Assembly: GCF_900129135.1 (NCBI RefSeq)
Contig: NZ_FQVI01000009.1
Location: 1-64,000, forward strand
Direction: 5' to 3'
DNA length: 64,000 bases
DNA from: Lactonifactor longoviformis DSM 17459
GTDB lineage: Bacteria > Bacillota > Clostridia > Lachnospirales > Lachnospiraceae
Part shown: positions 25,735 through 34,439 of the stretch, piece after piece
Position numbering within the stretch: the stretch's first letter is position 1
How the letters are laid out: each line of letters opens with the position of its first letter
The notes under the pieces: generated by a model
Seen by the model: the letters and a program-made list of their open reading frames with translations, nothing else
What the model was told of the DNA's origin: nothing
The model's database searches: none
Position numbers and translations under genes: made by a program

Positions 25735-26136
25735 TTATGTGGGAATTGCCAATATCACTGCAAACATCAAAAAGAAAAGGACAATTCCGATGGCCGATGT
25801 TACAATCCCGGCCACCGCCATTCCCTTTCCGGGCTTATCCTTGGCAATAGAGACAATTCCCAATACCAATCCCACTATGCCTGGCAGAATTCCAATAAAC
25901 AGACAAGTAAGTACAATAGCAACGATTCCCAGGACCATAGAAGCTATGGCCAAACCGGTCCCTCCCGTCTGCTCCGGTCTTTCCTCATACACGGACCCAT
26001 AGGGGGGCTCATATTGAGAAATATCACTCTCCGGTTCATAATAGCCGCTTCCATCCAGGATATAGTCACAGACCGGACATTTTCTGGTATTCTCAGGAAA
26101 CTGAGAGCCACATTGGGGACATTTCATTAGTTCCAT
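25735..26136 (-). CDS. zinc-ribbon membrane protein (DUF4190-like)
   Basis: 133 residues. An N-terminal zinc ribbon (CPQCGSQFPENTRKCPVC) is followed by an acidic/Tyr-rich linker (about 30-65) and two long hydrophobic hairpin segments (GLAIASMVLGIVAIVLTCL; GIVGLVLGIVSIAKD; AVAGIVTSAIGIVLF), as in DUF4190 proteins. Function is unknown; such proteins are common and short in Clostridia. AGGAGG lies 6 nt before the ATG at 26136, which is preferred over an upstream start. Single-gene unit. Confidence 0.8.
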   Translation of the reverse strand: MELMKCPQCGSQFPENTRKCPVCDYILDGSGYYEPESDISQYEPPYGSVYEERPEQTGGTGLAIASMVLGIVAIVLTCLFIGILPGIVGLVLGIVSIAKDKPGKGMAVAGIVTSAIGIVLFFLMFAVILAIPT

Positions 26137-26225
26137 TCTTATCCTCCTAAACACTATGTATTCTAATGATAACTGCGCCCCGGTGTATTCTGCCCCGGGG
26201 CGTCTTTGATAGGTATACTGCTTAA

Positions 26226-27842
26226 TTAATAGAAGCAGACAATCGGTACATCCTTTTCAATGTTTTCATACAGCACCTGCGCTTTGCTTCTTGGTAGGTT
26301 AATGCATCCGTGAGACCCGCTGGTTTTATAGATATTCCCGCCGAAATTACTTCTCCAGGAAGCGTCATGAAGTCCCACTCCTCCATTAAAAGGCATCCAG
26401 TACTTAACCGGTGATTCATATTCATAAGTTCCGTCAGGATTCTTCTTTCCTCTCAGTGTCTTGTCTCTCTGCTTGTAATAGAGAGAATATACACCGGAAG
26501 GAGTTACACGGTCCTTGTATGACATATTTCCCGATACAAAGTCAGAGTCTACAATCAGCTGTCCGTCTTTATAAAACCACATATGCTGATTTCCCAGGTC
26601 AACCTCCACATACGTATTGCCTATTTCATTGCCGTCTCTGGATACGGCAGTTGACGAATAGATCGGTTCTCTTGTAGTGACTGTACCAGCTTTAATCTCC
26701 TCGATCAGCTGTGCTACCTCTTTCTTCTGGTTGATTTTCCAGCCATATGAGCCGCCCTTCACCGTAATGTCAGCACCTGCTGCCGTGCTGTGAAAGGATC
26801 GCTCTTTCCCCACGGTGTCATATTTGGCAGCCAGAGACTTTACATATTCTTTTGCATTTGCCTTAAAGGTATCTTCATTTTCAATTATATTGCCGTTCTC
26901 GTCATAATCGAACCAGTCTTTTATAATAGATCCGTCCAGCAGCTCTGTCTGCTCTCCGAAGGTATAGGTAATGCTTGCCTTGGCATAAGTATTCAGCATA
27001 TCTCTCTGGGCGATCAGATCCTGATTATCTTTTGTAACGGAAGGTGCGGCATAGGCACCTGCTTCCTCAGCAGAGACATCAGGCCTGCTTTCAGAGACCG
27101 CAGTCTTTAACGCCTCAAACATGGTATTTTCATCAATGGTTGTGCCCTGTACTTCATCCACTATAACAAATTCTGTCTCCTGGAAGGTAACATAGGCATC
27201 CTGGGGCGCCTCCTGGTTTTCGGCTATCATACAGTCCAGGGAATCCAGTTTGGTTCTCAGCTGATTCTCGTCAAAGGATATATTCTTAGCCGCCTCGTAT
27301 TTTTCCGGCTTAAAATAGCCTCTAATCCACAGCAGCGGATTCTGCTCCTTTAAAATCTTTTCTGCGTCTCCGTTGGATACATACTGATAACCGATATCAC
27401 TTCCCAGAATCTCCTGAGCCTGGTCTCCCCTGAACTGAACAGTTATCTTATAATCCTCTACCTGCCTGCGGATCAGATCTTCTGTCTCCTCCACAGTCAT
27501 ATTCTCACAGTTAATCCCGTTAATCTCTGTTCCTTTAAAGAACTTGTCGTGATAGTAGTATGCGCCGACCCCATAAGCTGCACCTGCCAGCAATATAACA
27601 ACACCTGCAACGATACCGGTCACCTTTAACGCCGTATTTTTACTCTTTTTCTTCTTCATCTTAGACTTTTGGCCAGAGGCCTTTGCAGCCTTTCTATTCT
27701 TTTTTTTCTTAGGCTGGTCATATACGGTATCATTGCCTATGGTGTCCTGAACGATCTTGGCCATTGCCTCGTCAATTCGCGGATCCACGGCACCTGCTGC
27801 TTCTACCTGATTCTCCTGTAGCTTCTTTTTTTTCTTCGACAT
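26226..27842 (-). CDS. L,D-transpeptidase (YkuD) with peptidoglycan-binding domain
   Basis: 538 residues. A lysine-rich cytoplasmic N-terminus (1-70) precedes one membrane helix (about 72-95) and a peptidoglycan-binding-4-type region (about 130-330). The C-terminal YkuD catalytic domain (about 410-538) has the signature HGCINLPRSKA with the nucleophilic Cys. It forms 3-3 cross-links or anchors proteins on peptidoglycan outside the membrane. AGGAG lies about 11 nt before the ATG. Its promoter (27882-27943) carries ATCTTAA boxes like those of two nearby genes, so co-regulation with other envelope functions is possible. Confidence 0.92.
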   Translation of the reverse strand: MSKKKKKLQENQVEAAGAVDPRIDEAMAKIVQDTIGNDTVYDQPKKKKNRKAAKASGQKSKMKKKKSKNTALKVTGIVAGVVILLAGAAYGVGAYYYHDKFFKGTEINGINCENMTVEETEDLIRRQVEDYKITVQFRGDQAQEILGSDIGYQYVSNGDAEKILKEQNPLLWIRGYFKPEKYEAAKNISFDENQLRTKLDSLDCMIAENQEAPQDAYVTFQETEFVIVDEVQGTTIDENTMFEALKTAVSESRPDVSAEEAGAYAAPSVTKDNQDLIAQRDMLNTYAKASITYTFGEQTELLDGSIIKDWFDYDENGNIIENEDTFKANAKEYVKSLAAKYDTVGKERSFHSTAAGADITVKGGSYGWKINQKKEVAQLIEEIKAGTVTTREPIYSSTAVSRDGNEIGNTYVEVDLGNQHMWFYKDGQLIVDSDFVSGNMSYKDRVTPSGVYSLYYKQRDKTLRGKKNPDGTYEYESPVKYWMPFNGGVGLHDASWRSNFGGNIYKTSGSHGCINLPRSKAQVLYENIEKDVPIVCFY

Positions 27843-27881
27843 CTCTATTTACACTCCTACTCTCTTCACAATAACGCTAAC

Positions 27882-27943
27882 ATTATAGCATAATTTTTTT
27901 TCTGATAGCAGAGGAAAACAAAGATCTTAACAAAAATTAAGAT
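27882..27943 (-). promoter_or_regulatory. extended -10 promoter of the L,D-transpeptidase with ATCTTAA palindrome
   Basis: Minus strand TGCTATAAT (27890-27882) is an extended -10 without a good -35. Upstream, ATCTTAAT and TTAAGAT (27943-27937 and 27931-27924) form an inverted pair of TTAAGAT boxes, suggesting an activator site. Confidence 0.5.
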
Positions 27944-28000
27944 TTTTGTCACACTTTGTCAATGAAAGAAAAAAAGCTGGAATATTCCCGCCTTCTTCTT

Positions 28001-28897
28001 TTATTTTAACCACCTTTTCCTTATAAAATACCAGATCTCCAGCAATATAATGAAAAGGCTCAGAAAGGCAATCAGAGGGTATCCATATTCCCAGTGAAGC
28101 TCCGGCATTTTATCAAAATTCATTCCATACCACCCAGTGATAAGGGTAAGGGGCATAAAAACCGTGGTAACAATGGTCAGAAAAGACATGATGCGGTTCT
28201 GTCTGATGTCAATCTGAGACTGATACATTTCGCGAATCTGCATCGTATATTCTTTCAAGGCCTGCGTGTTAGAATACAGCCGGGATGCTCTGTCCCCGAA
28301 CAGGCGAAACAGATAACAGTCCTTTTCATCCAGAAAGCCATTGTGGTTCTCCACCAGAGTCTCACTCATATCGGCAAGCTGTTCATAATAGGAGTTCAGC
28401 CGCAGGAGCTCTTTGCGGCATCGCAGAATTGCCCGGTTCACATTGTCCAATCCTTTATCCAGAAGTTCTTCCTCCATAGTGGTAAGCTTTTCCTCATACT
28501 TTTGAAGGAAAAGGACATCGTCCCGAATCATGTATTCCATAAACTGAAAAAGCAAATGTACCAGTGACGTTTTTTCTGAGCTTTTCTCCTCTGCTATGCT
28601 GTTCATAAGTGACTGGGCAAAGCCAGTGTCATCAATAAACAGCAGCCGTTTTCGATCCAGATAAAAACTGAAACCGCTTTTATCCCCCAGCAGTGCTTCC
28701 TTTCTCGGTATTAAAAAGGTCCCGAAGATTGCCTGATCCAGCCAATCTGCTTTGCAGTAATGAATGTGATTAAGATTTCTCTCAAAAATCAGCTCCTGGG
28801 TAACCCTCTCCCGGGAATTTCTGTACTCTTCCAGGGTCATAACCTGGACCAGAGGACAGTCCTCAGAAATTTTATCTTCTTCTACAGAATCATTCAC
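28001..28897 (-). CDS. corA: CorA-family magnesium/divalent cation transporter
   Basis: 298 residues. A cytoplasmic alpha/beta N-domain and long helices (about 130-235) lead to two C-terminal membrane spans with the CorA pore signature YGMNF near 260 and a basic C-terminus. It imports Mg2+ or related divalent ions. The GTG at 28897 is chosen because AAAGGAG lies 8 nt upstream; the longer ATG frame at 28948 would start inside a terminator stem. No promoter is seen between that terminator and the gene, so expression may need read-through (see findings). Confidence 0.9.
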   Translation of the reverse strand: MNDSVEEDKISEDCPLVQVMTLEEYRNSRERVTQELIFERNLNHIHYCKADWLDQAIFGTFLIPRKEALLGDKSGFSFYLDRKRLLFIDDTGFAQSLMNSIAEEKSSEKTSLVHLLFQFMEYMIRDDVLFLQKYEEKLTTMEEELLDKGLDNVNRAILRCRKELLRLNSYYEQLADMSETLVENHNGFLDEKDCYLFRLFGDRASRLYSNTQALKEYTMQIREMYQSQIDIRQNRIMSFLTIVTTVFMPLTLITGWYGMNFDKMPELHWEYGYPLIAFLSLFIILLEIWYFIRKRWLK

Positions 28898-28946
28898 GTC
28901 GTTTTCTCCTTTCCCGGCTCCGGCAGAGGAACCGTCTGGGACATAC

Positions 28947-28982
28947 AAAAATAGGAAGAGGTTTCAGCCTCTTCCTATTTTT
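28947..28982. terminator. terminator hairpin between ORF50 and corA
   Basis: AAAAATAGGAAGAGG (28947-28961) pairs perfectly with CCTCTTCCTATTTTT (28968-28982) around a 6-nt loop. On the minus strand it ends in UUUUU. The stop codon of the 50-codon ORF (28977-28975) lies within its first arm. It may act as an attenuator for corA. Confidence 0.85.
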
Positions 28983-29127
28983 GCTGCAGTATGTAACGGT
29001 CCAGCATCCTGTTTATGGTCCGATTTTTTACCGTAATTATTTTTTTCAGAACAATAATGCTTTCTTTTAACATACTGTTCTCCTGCTGCAGTTTCTTTAA
29101 CTCATCCCTCAATACTGCCTCATTCAT
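28975..29127 (-). CDS. 50-residue coiled-coil ORF upstream of corA
   Basis: Starts MNEAVLRDELKKLQQENSML, a leucine-zipper-like heptad pattern, and continues with a basic hydrophobic helix ending YILQQK. GGGAGG lies 6 nt before the ATG at 29127, and a promoter with paired ATCTTAAC boxes precedes it (29179-29225). The stop codon lies inside the terminator stem at 28947-28982. It may be a small structural protein, or a leader ORF that couples translation to termination before corA. No homologue is recognised. Confidence 0.6.
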   Translation of the reverse strand: MNEAVLRDELKKLQQENSMLKESIIVLKKIITVKNRTINRMLDRYILQQK

Positions 29128-29178
29128 CCCTGACCTCCCTTTCCTTTTTCCTGTCTCACGATCTTCTATACAGAAATA

Positions 29179-29225
29179 ATTATAAAGGGCAGTGAAAGAT
29201 ACCGGTAGTTAAGATGTGTTAAGAT
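29179..29225 (-). promoter_or_regulatory. promoter with direct ATCTTAAC repeats for ORF50-corA
   Basis: On the minus strand ATCTTAAC occurs at 29225-29218 and again at 29215-29208, a 10-bp period. It directly abuts the -35 position (TACCGG, 29207-29202), and TATAAT follows after 17 bp (29184-29179). The weak -35 and tandem boxes one helical turn apart are typical of OmpR-family response-regulator activation. Confidence 0.6.
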
Positions 29226-29253
29226 TTACTGCATTATTCGGCATAAAACGGCA

Positions 29254-30546
29254 TTATTCACCATACACTCGGATTACGGAAGAGATTTTTCTTATCACGG
29301 ACATCCCCTGAAAGATTGCCAGGGAATCATTAAAATGTCTTTCTTCCACAGAGTCTGTGATCACCACAATCTCAGCAGTCTCTGAGCTTTTTGCTTTCTG
29401 GATGACCTGGGCAATACTTACAGAGTTATTAGCCAGAACACTGGCCACGCTTGCCAGAACCCCCGGCTTGTCATCCACCTGCATGCGCAGGAAATACCTG
29501 CTGCGGATATCCCCAATCTGTTTGATGGGAAGTTCTTTATAACAGGTACAGCTGATTCTGCCGCTGCACTGGTACCGGATGTTTCTGGCTATATCAAAGA
29601 CATCACCTACAATGGCGCTTGCTGTCGGCATCTCGCCTGCACCGCTGCCATAGAACATCGTGTCCCCTACGGCATCCCCGTGGACAAAAACTGCGTTAAA
29701 TGCATCTTTTACTGAGGCTAAGGGGTGAGCACTCGGAATCAGCATAGGATGTACCCGCACTTCGATCCCAGTATCCGTGTTTCTGGCCACGCCCAAAAGC
29801 TTTATATCACAGCCCATCTCTCTTGCGTATTTAATGTCCTTGGCAGTGATTTTGGCTATGCCCTCGGTATAGACGTCGTCAAACGTAACCCTTGAGTTAA
29901 AAGCAATGGAGGCCATGATGGCAAGTTTTCGTCCTGCATCATACCCTTCAATATCCGCGGTGGGATCCGCTTCCGCATACCCCAGCTCAGTGGCAAGAGC
30001 CAATGCTTCCTCGAATTCCATTCCCTCTTCTGTCATCTTGGTCAGAATAAAGTTCGTGGTGCCGTTTATGATCCCCATTACTTCCGTAATATGATTGCCT
30101 GCCAGGCATTGTTTCAGCGGGCGGATTATGGGAATTCCTCCTGCTACCGCCGCCTCAAAAAGCAGATCACTGTGATGGGTTCCCGCCATATCCAGCAGTT
30201 CTTTGCCGTCTACTGCTATGAGGTCTTTGTTTGCCGTCACCACATGCTTCCCTGCTGCCAGCGCTTCCATAATATAGGTGCGGGCAGGTTCCATTCCACC
30301 CATCACTTCTATCACAACAGATATGGCATCGTCATGGATAATGTCTTCCCAGCGATTGGTAAGTACTGAGTCATCCTCTACCTTTTTTGCCGCTTTCTCA
30401 AGATTGCGTACCAGAATTCTTTTTATTTCCACCTCGGCTCCCAGCTTAGAGAGCATCTCCTCCCTCTGATTTTGAAGTACCTTATAAACTCCTGTGCCCA
30501 CGGTTCCCAGGCCCAGAAGAGCTACCTGAATTGTTTTCTTTTCCAT
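29254..30546 (-). CDS. hom: homoserine dehydrogenase with ACT domain
   Basis: 430 residues. Reduces aspartate semialdehyde to homoserine in threonine/methionine synthesis. The NAD(P)-binding LLGLGTVGTGVYKVL, the VVTANKDLIA catalytic region, NGTTNFILTKM and EADPTADIEGYDAGRK substrate-binding blocks, and a C-terminal ACT domain (about 350-425, FLRMQVDDKPGVLA) are all present. The ACT domain implies feedback regulation, usually by threonine. It lies 37 bp after the PHP-domain gene on the same strand. No thrB/thrC is nearby. Confidence 0.95.
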   Translation of the reverse strand: MEKKTIQVALLGLGTVGTGVYKVLQNQREEMLSKLGAEVEIKRILVRNLEKAAKKVEDDSVLTNRWEDIIHDDAISVVIEVMGGMEPARTYIMEALAAGKHVVTANKDLIAVDGKELLDMAGTHHSDLLFEAAVAGGIPIIRPLKQCLAGNHITEVMGIINGTTNFILTKMTEEGMEFEEALALATELGYAEADPTADIEGYDAGRKLAIMASIAFNSRVTFDDVYTEGIAKITAKDIKYAREMGCDIKLLGVARNTDTGIEVRVHPMLIPSAHPLASVKDAFNAVFVHGDAVGDTMFYGSGAGEMPTASAIVGDVFDIARNIRYQCSGRISCTCYKELPIKQIGDIRSRYFLRMQVDDKPGVLASVASVLANNSVSIAQVIQKAKSSETAEIVVITDSVEERHFNDSLAIFQGMSVIRKISSVIRVYGE

Positions 30547-30583
30547 ACTTATATCCTCACATCCAGGGATGTTCCTTCCCTTG

Positions 30584-31372
30584 TTATAATTCCTTTTCTG
30601 AATACTCTGATTTCAGTTTTTCATTTCTTTTATGTGCTTTTGACAGCCCGGCCACCTTATTATATACCCAGAAGGAATATACCAGCACTTTATTCGCCTT
30701 ACCCATCTTTTCCTTTGTTGTCTTATTATAATAGCTGCCGCCAACTTTGAAGGGAGTGTCTTTCATTACGCAGGCTATCAAATCTGATTCGCTTTTTACT
30801 TCGTCAGGAACCTCTGTGTAAGCTTTTCCCACACACTCTATCTTATGGGCATCACTTCCTCCAAAACAGGGCTTTCCGTACTTTTCCGCAAGCTTCGCCG
30901 CAGACGCATTGGATTCCTCAGATTCACAGGCATTGAATGCCTCAATAAAATCAAATCTTCGGATAATCCTCGGGTCTTTATAATAAGACTTTGTGTTCGT
31001 AATACTTAGATACTTTTCTCCGCAGGGATGGGCCGGACCAATAATCCCTCCGCAGGCATGAACGATAGAGATCAGCAGATGTGCCGGCAGACCCCTCAGT
31101 TCCAGAATACGCAGTTTAATTGTCTCGGGCATAATTACAAGCATGTGTCCTGCCCCAAACGTATCATACTCGATTCCTTTTAACACGAGAAAGTCCGTAT
31201 GCCTCTTGCCCTTAATATATTTTTTCCAATGACGGTAACCGTGGTATGAATTATGGTCTGTTACCAGCATTCCGCCGAACCCTTCAGATTTCAGCTTTTC
31301 AATATATTCCTCAATGGGGACCTTTCCATCAAGGGAACCCTCCTTTGTATGGCAATGCATGTCAATCTTCAT
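30584..31372 (-). CDS. PHP-domain metal-dependent phosphoesterase
   Basis: 262 residues. The PHP trinuclear metal site is visible: DMHCHTKEGSLDG at the N-terminus, VTDHNSYHGY, the Glu in LKGIEYDT, GPAHPCGEKY, and GGSDAHKIE near 190. Family members hydrolyse phosphoesters such as nucleotides or histidinol phosphate. The C-terminal 40 residues are basic and hydrophobic (SFWVYNKVAGLSKAHKR), perhaps for membrane or nucleic-acid contact. AAGGAG precedes the ATG. Natural substrate unknown. Confidence 0.87.
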   Translation of the reverse strand: MKIDMHCHTKEGSLDGKVPIEEYIEKLKSEGFGGMLVTDHNSYHGYRHWKKYIKGKRHTDFLVLKGIEYDTFGAGHMLVIMPETIKLRILELRGLPAHLLISIVHACGGIIGPAHPCGEKYLSITNTKSYYKDPRIIRRFDFIEAFNACESEESNASAAKLAEKYGKPCFGGSDAHKIECVGKAYTEVPDEVKSESDLIACVMKDTPFKVGGSYYNKTTKEKMGKANKVLVYSFWVYNKVAGLSKAHKRNEKLKSEYSEKEL

Positions 31373-31420
31373 GACAAGCGCTCCTTCCTATCGTGTTCTA
31401 TATAAATATTGTATCTAATT

Positions 31421-32110
31421 TCAGTCCGTTTTAAAAGGGCTTTTTACTATAATTCTATCTGCATATTCCCTGGAACAAGGCAGCTCCTTGAGTTTCTCCG
31501 TGACAGTTTCATCCTCCCAGCAGTGCATAGGATATACCCACTGAACGGATACATGCTTCATAAACCAGTCAAATCCGTCGGCAAAATATGTATCCTGCCT
31601 GGGATCCAATGGTAAAAACGCCAGTTCTATTTTCTTATCCCTTAACTTCTGAATCTCACTGCGGTATTGTTCCCTGTATGAGCGGTTTACCTTCTCAGGC
31701 TCCCCTTCCCACTGCCAGTCGTTCAAGTCCCCTGCGTGATAGATGACATGATCCCCAACGGACACAAGGAATGCGACACCTTCATCCGTAGACTTTAATG
31801 TCTCTGCTTCCACCGCTCCGAAGCTCTGGGTTTCTCCCGGTCCCAGAAAAACTGTCACATCTCTTTTATCCGGAGGAACTCTTTTCTTCCAGATATCATC
31901 GGAAAGAATATAGGTTACTTTCCGTCCTTTTGCAGCAGGAAGACGGAATATCTCCTCAGAAAAATGGTCCTGATGTCTGTGGCTTGCAAAAATAAACAGG
32001 GGTTTCCGGGAATCTAGCACAGGAATATCCCCCTTAAAATAGTCAAACAGCAAATATACCTCTTCTGTCTCCACGAGAAAGCTGCTGTGATAAATAAAAT
32101 AAACGGTCAT
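31421..32110 (-). CDS. MBL-fold metal-dependent hydrolase
   Basis: 229 residues. The metallo-beta-lactamase fold is indicated by ASHRHQDHFSEEIF (the HxHxDH motif as HRHQDH), VIYHAGDLNDW (third-ligand His and Asp) and a late His in PMHCWEDE. The shape resembles the UlaG/YtkL-like branch. GAGGG lies about 6 nt before the ATG. It is in a tight run with the amidohydrolase (10 bp upstream) and the PHP gene downstream, so three different metal hydrolases are apparently co-expressed. Substrate unknown. Confidence 0.85.
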   Translation of the reverse strand: MTVYFIYHSSFLVETEEVYLLFDYFKGDIPVLDSRKPLFIFASHRHQDHFSEEIFRLPAAKGRKVTYILSDDIWKKRVPPDKRDVTVFLGPGETQSFGAVEAETLKSTDEGVAFLVSVGDHVIYHAGDLNDWQWEGEPEKVNRSYREQYRSEIQKLRDKKIELAFLPLDPRQDTYFADGFDWFMKHVSVQWVYPMHCWEDETVTEKLKELPCSREYADRIIVKSPFKTD

Positions 32111-32120
32111 ATCTAACCCT

Positions 32121-32930
32121 CTATCCTTTCAAAAGTCTGACGGCGTTGCCGCTGAATACAGCGTTTTCTTCCTCTGGTTTCAGCTTCAGTCTTCTGATGC
32201 ATTCTATATTTTCCTTTTGGCCGCTCCACGGACTGTCTGTGGCAAACAATATCTTATCTGTGCCATGTCCTCTTGCAATTCTCAGAAACTGGTCGTCAGG
32301 CATAATACCCAGAGAATACCCTGTATCAAAATAAAGCTTCCGCCCTACCAGGTATTCCTCCACCTCATCCCAGCAGTCATACCCGCCCATGTGAGCGATA
32401 ATCAGTTTATCCGGATCTAACTGTTTCAGGAGATTCTGCACACGCCTGGGCGTGCAGTGGATTTCACCGGGTATCCCCACATCTCTGCCTCCGTGAACAC
32501 TGATAATCAGACCTTTTTCGGCCGCTCTGTCAATGATCCTGAGATATTTGATATCATCGATAAACAGCTTTTGGTAATCCGGGTGGAGTTTTATTCCCTT
32601 TAGTTCCATTGCCGCTATATCATCAATCTCCTGCTTATAATTACCCGTCTCCGGATGGATTCCCCCAAAAGATATCAGATTGGGTTCTCCCAGGGAAAAC
32701 TCCCGGGCAGTGATCTCCCGGGCAAAACGGTTCACAGACGGAAACTGTCCCGGCCGGGTAACCACAGGAAGAATCACAGAGAGATCCACATGGGCTTCCC
32801 TCATGGATGCCAGAAGTGAATCTCTGGTGCCGTCTGTATAAGCTTTAGCATCAGAATTCACCGCCAATGTATCTATGGTAGGTTTTGCAATTTTGTCCGG
32901 AAATATGTGCGTATGAAAATCTATTATCAT
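32121..32930 (-). CDS. amidohydrolase family protein (Amidohydro_2 type)
   Basis: 269 residues forming a TIM-barrel metal hydrolase. Metal and catalytic residues are seen in IDFHTHIFPD, GIKLHPDYQ (Lys), ISVHGGRD, IIAHMGGYDCWDEVEEY and FATDSPW (Asp). Related enzymes act as decarboxylases or hydrolases on small carboxylates; the exact reaction cannot be inferred. It begins just after the SseB-like gene (10 bp) and is followed by the MBL gene. Confidence 0.88.
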   Translation of the reverse strand: MIIDFHTHIFPDKIAKPTIDTLAVNSDAKAYTDGTRDSLLASMREAHVDLSVILPVVTRPGQFPSVNRFAREITAREFSLGEPNLISFGGIHPETGNYKQEIDDIAAMELKGIKLHPDYQKLFIDDIKYLRIIDRAAEKGLIISVHGGRDVGIPGEIHCTPRRVQNLLKQLDPDKLIIAHMGGYDCWDEVEEYLVGRKLYFDTGYSLGIMPDDQFLRIARGHGTDKILFATDSPWSGQKENIECIRRLKLKPEEENAVFSGNAVRLLKG

Positions 32931-32939
32931 TCCTGCATT

Positions 32940-33737
32940 TTACTCCTGTTCAAATCTTTTCACGAACGCCGGAATCTGCTCCTTTAAAATAATGAGATTA
33001 AATCCAAGAGGATTTACCACGATCCCTTTGCTCTGCTCCATAAGAATACTTTGGAGCTTATCAAAGTTCATTACTACTCCCTTCAGATTCTTCTCCCTGT
33101 TAAATTTATTAAATTCACCCACATCCGTAAATACCGGCTGAAAGATCTCACCATTGTTATTTTTTACAAAGGGCACCTGTACCTCTGATTTTTTGCCCCC
33201 CTCTACTTCCTGGTCATCCTTTTCATTTACCCGCATGGAGACAATATAACGGGCCTTCACCAGGTTGGCCGCCATCTCTTCTTCCAGCTCCGGAAGATTC
33301 TTTTTTTCCTCATTGTCCACTTTTCTGCGCAGTTCCTGCATAAAATAAAGACCGGTAAGCTGAAGCTGGGGATTGGAAAGCGGTCTTTTTTCTTCCGGCA
33401 GCTGGGAATAGTCCGGCGGCTGCACCAACTCCAGCAGCTCCAGTTCCACAGATTCCTCACCCTCTGTATATACGATGGCATTTACCCCCATAGTAAACAG
33501 ACTGGTATAAAAATTCAGAAATTGGTCGTTTTTAAACTTTACGCCCATAAGGGGAATGCTCTTGGCGGTATATTCTTTGGCGAATATCTGTACATCCTTT
33601 TCTTCTCTGAATATGAATATCTGATCGTTATACGTCTCTTCATCGCAGACAATAAAAGGCATATTGGTTGCTCTTGCATATGGTACGTACATAACCTCCA
33701 TCATCTGCAGCTTCTTTAACACTTGGTTTTTGTCCAT
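32940..33737 (-). CDS. SseB-like protein
   Basis: 265 residues, soluble. The N-terminal half has the SseB pattern of a short alpha/beta domain with a VYVPYAR-like strand, FIFREEKDVQIFA and a conserved MGVNAIVY segment. The C-terminal half (about 185-265, EIFQPVFTDVGEFNKFN; GIVVNPLGFNLIIL) looks like a second SseB module. SseB domains occur in many bacteria with no settled biochemical role. First gene of the tightly packed hydrolase run, 67 bp after the membrane-protein gene. Confidence 0.78.
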   Translation of the reverse strand: MDKNQVLKKLQMMEVMYVPYARATNMPFIVCDEETYNDQIFIFREEKDVQIFAKEYTAKSIPLMGVKFKNDQFLNFYTSLFTMGVNAIVYTEGEESVELELLELVQPPDYSQLPEEKRPLSNPQLQLTGLYFMQELRRKVDNEEKKNLPELEEEMAANLVKARYIVSMRVNEKDDQEVEGGKKSEVQVPFVKNNNGEIFQPVFTDVGEFNKFNREKNLKGVVMNFDKLQSILMEQSKGIVVNPLGFNLIILKEQIPAFVKRFEQE

Positions 33738-33804
33738 TGTCTTTCCATGATCCTTTCTGATAAAAGCCCCACTCAGCAGAGTGCGGCCTTCTATGTATTT
33801 TCTC

Positions 33805-34434
33805 TCATCGCTCTTCTATTGTATCATCAATTCCATCTTCTTGAAAAGTATTTTCTTCCATTTCTTCATCCCGAAGCCTGCGCCTCCATCCAAGCCACTG
33901 GATTAGAATTCCCAGAATGGCAAACAGTACTCCCAGCGCGTATCCCATCCACTTTTCCCCGGCATGAAGAAGATTGCCAATGCAGGTTCCTGCCATAATT
34001 CCTCCCTGAAGGCTGGTGCTGATAATAATTACAGGCTCAACAAATTTCAGCGCCAGGGCGCCAACCCCTGCCCCGGCCATCAGGCAGACAAAAAAACTGC
34101 CCGAGGATGTAGGATGAATCAACAGATAACACACAGCCGTACCCATTAAAAAGCACAGAAGAAAGATTCCCCACCGGTAGATACAATATGCCAGGGTTGC
34201 CAGCAGAATCCCCCCTATCAAGGCGCAGATTACAGCGATTGCTATCGTATTTCCAAAATGCATGCCAAGCATATAACCGCCCGTCATGCCAATACCAAAT
34301 CCTATCATGCTTACCCACATTTTTAGAAGACGGAGTCCGAAGAAGCAGTTTATCAGTCCCAGCACCGTACATATGAGCAGAGCCGGCGCGGCCGCTTCAT
34401 GCACGATTTCTCCCAATCTTGCTATATATTCCAT
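33805..34434 (-). CDS. multi-span membrane protein (TM7S3/TM198-like, DUF4203)
   Basis: 209 residues with about seven hydrophobic segments rich in Gly (FGIGMTGGYMLGMHFG; LIGGILLATLAYCIY; AGAGVGALALKFV), the pattern of the DUF4203/TM7S3-TM198 family. The C-terminus is charged and cytoplasmic (RRRLRDEEMEEN). Function unknown. The ATG at 34434 is chosen: GAGGAG lies 8 nt upstream and forms the last codons of the preceding zinc-ribbon ORF. Confidence 0.75.
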   Translation of the reverse strand: MEYIARLGEIVHEAAAPALLICTVLGLINCFFGLRLLKMWVSMIGFGIGMTGGYMLGMHFGNTIAIAVICALIGGILLATLAYCIYRWGIFLLCFLMGTAVCYLLIHPTSSGSFFVCLMAGAGVGALALKFVEPVIIISTSLQGGIMAGTCIGNLLHAGEKWMGYALGVLFAILGILIQWLGWRRRLRDEEMEENTFQEDGIDDTIEER

Positions 34435-34439
34435 GTTTA

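Noticed and set aside
28897-28948. Longer CorA reading frame starting at 28948
   Set aside because: It would begin inside a perfect terminator stem, whereas the GTG at 28897 has an ideally spaced AAAGGAG.
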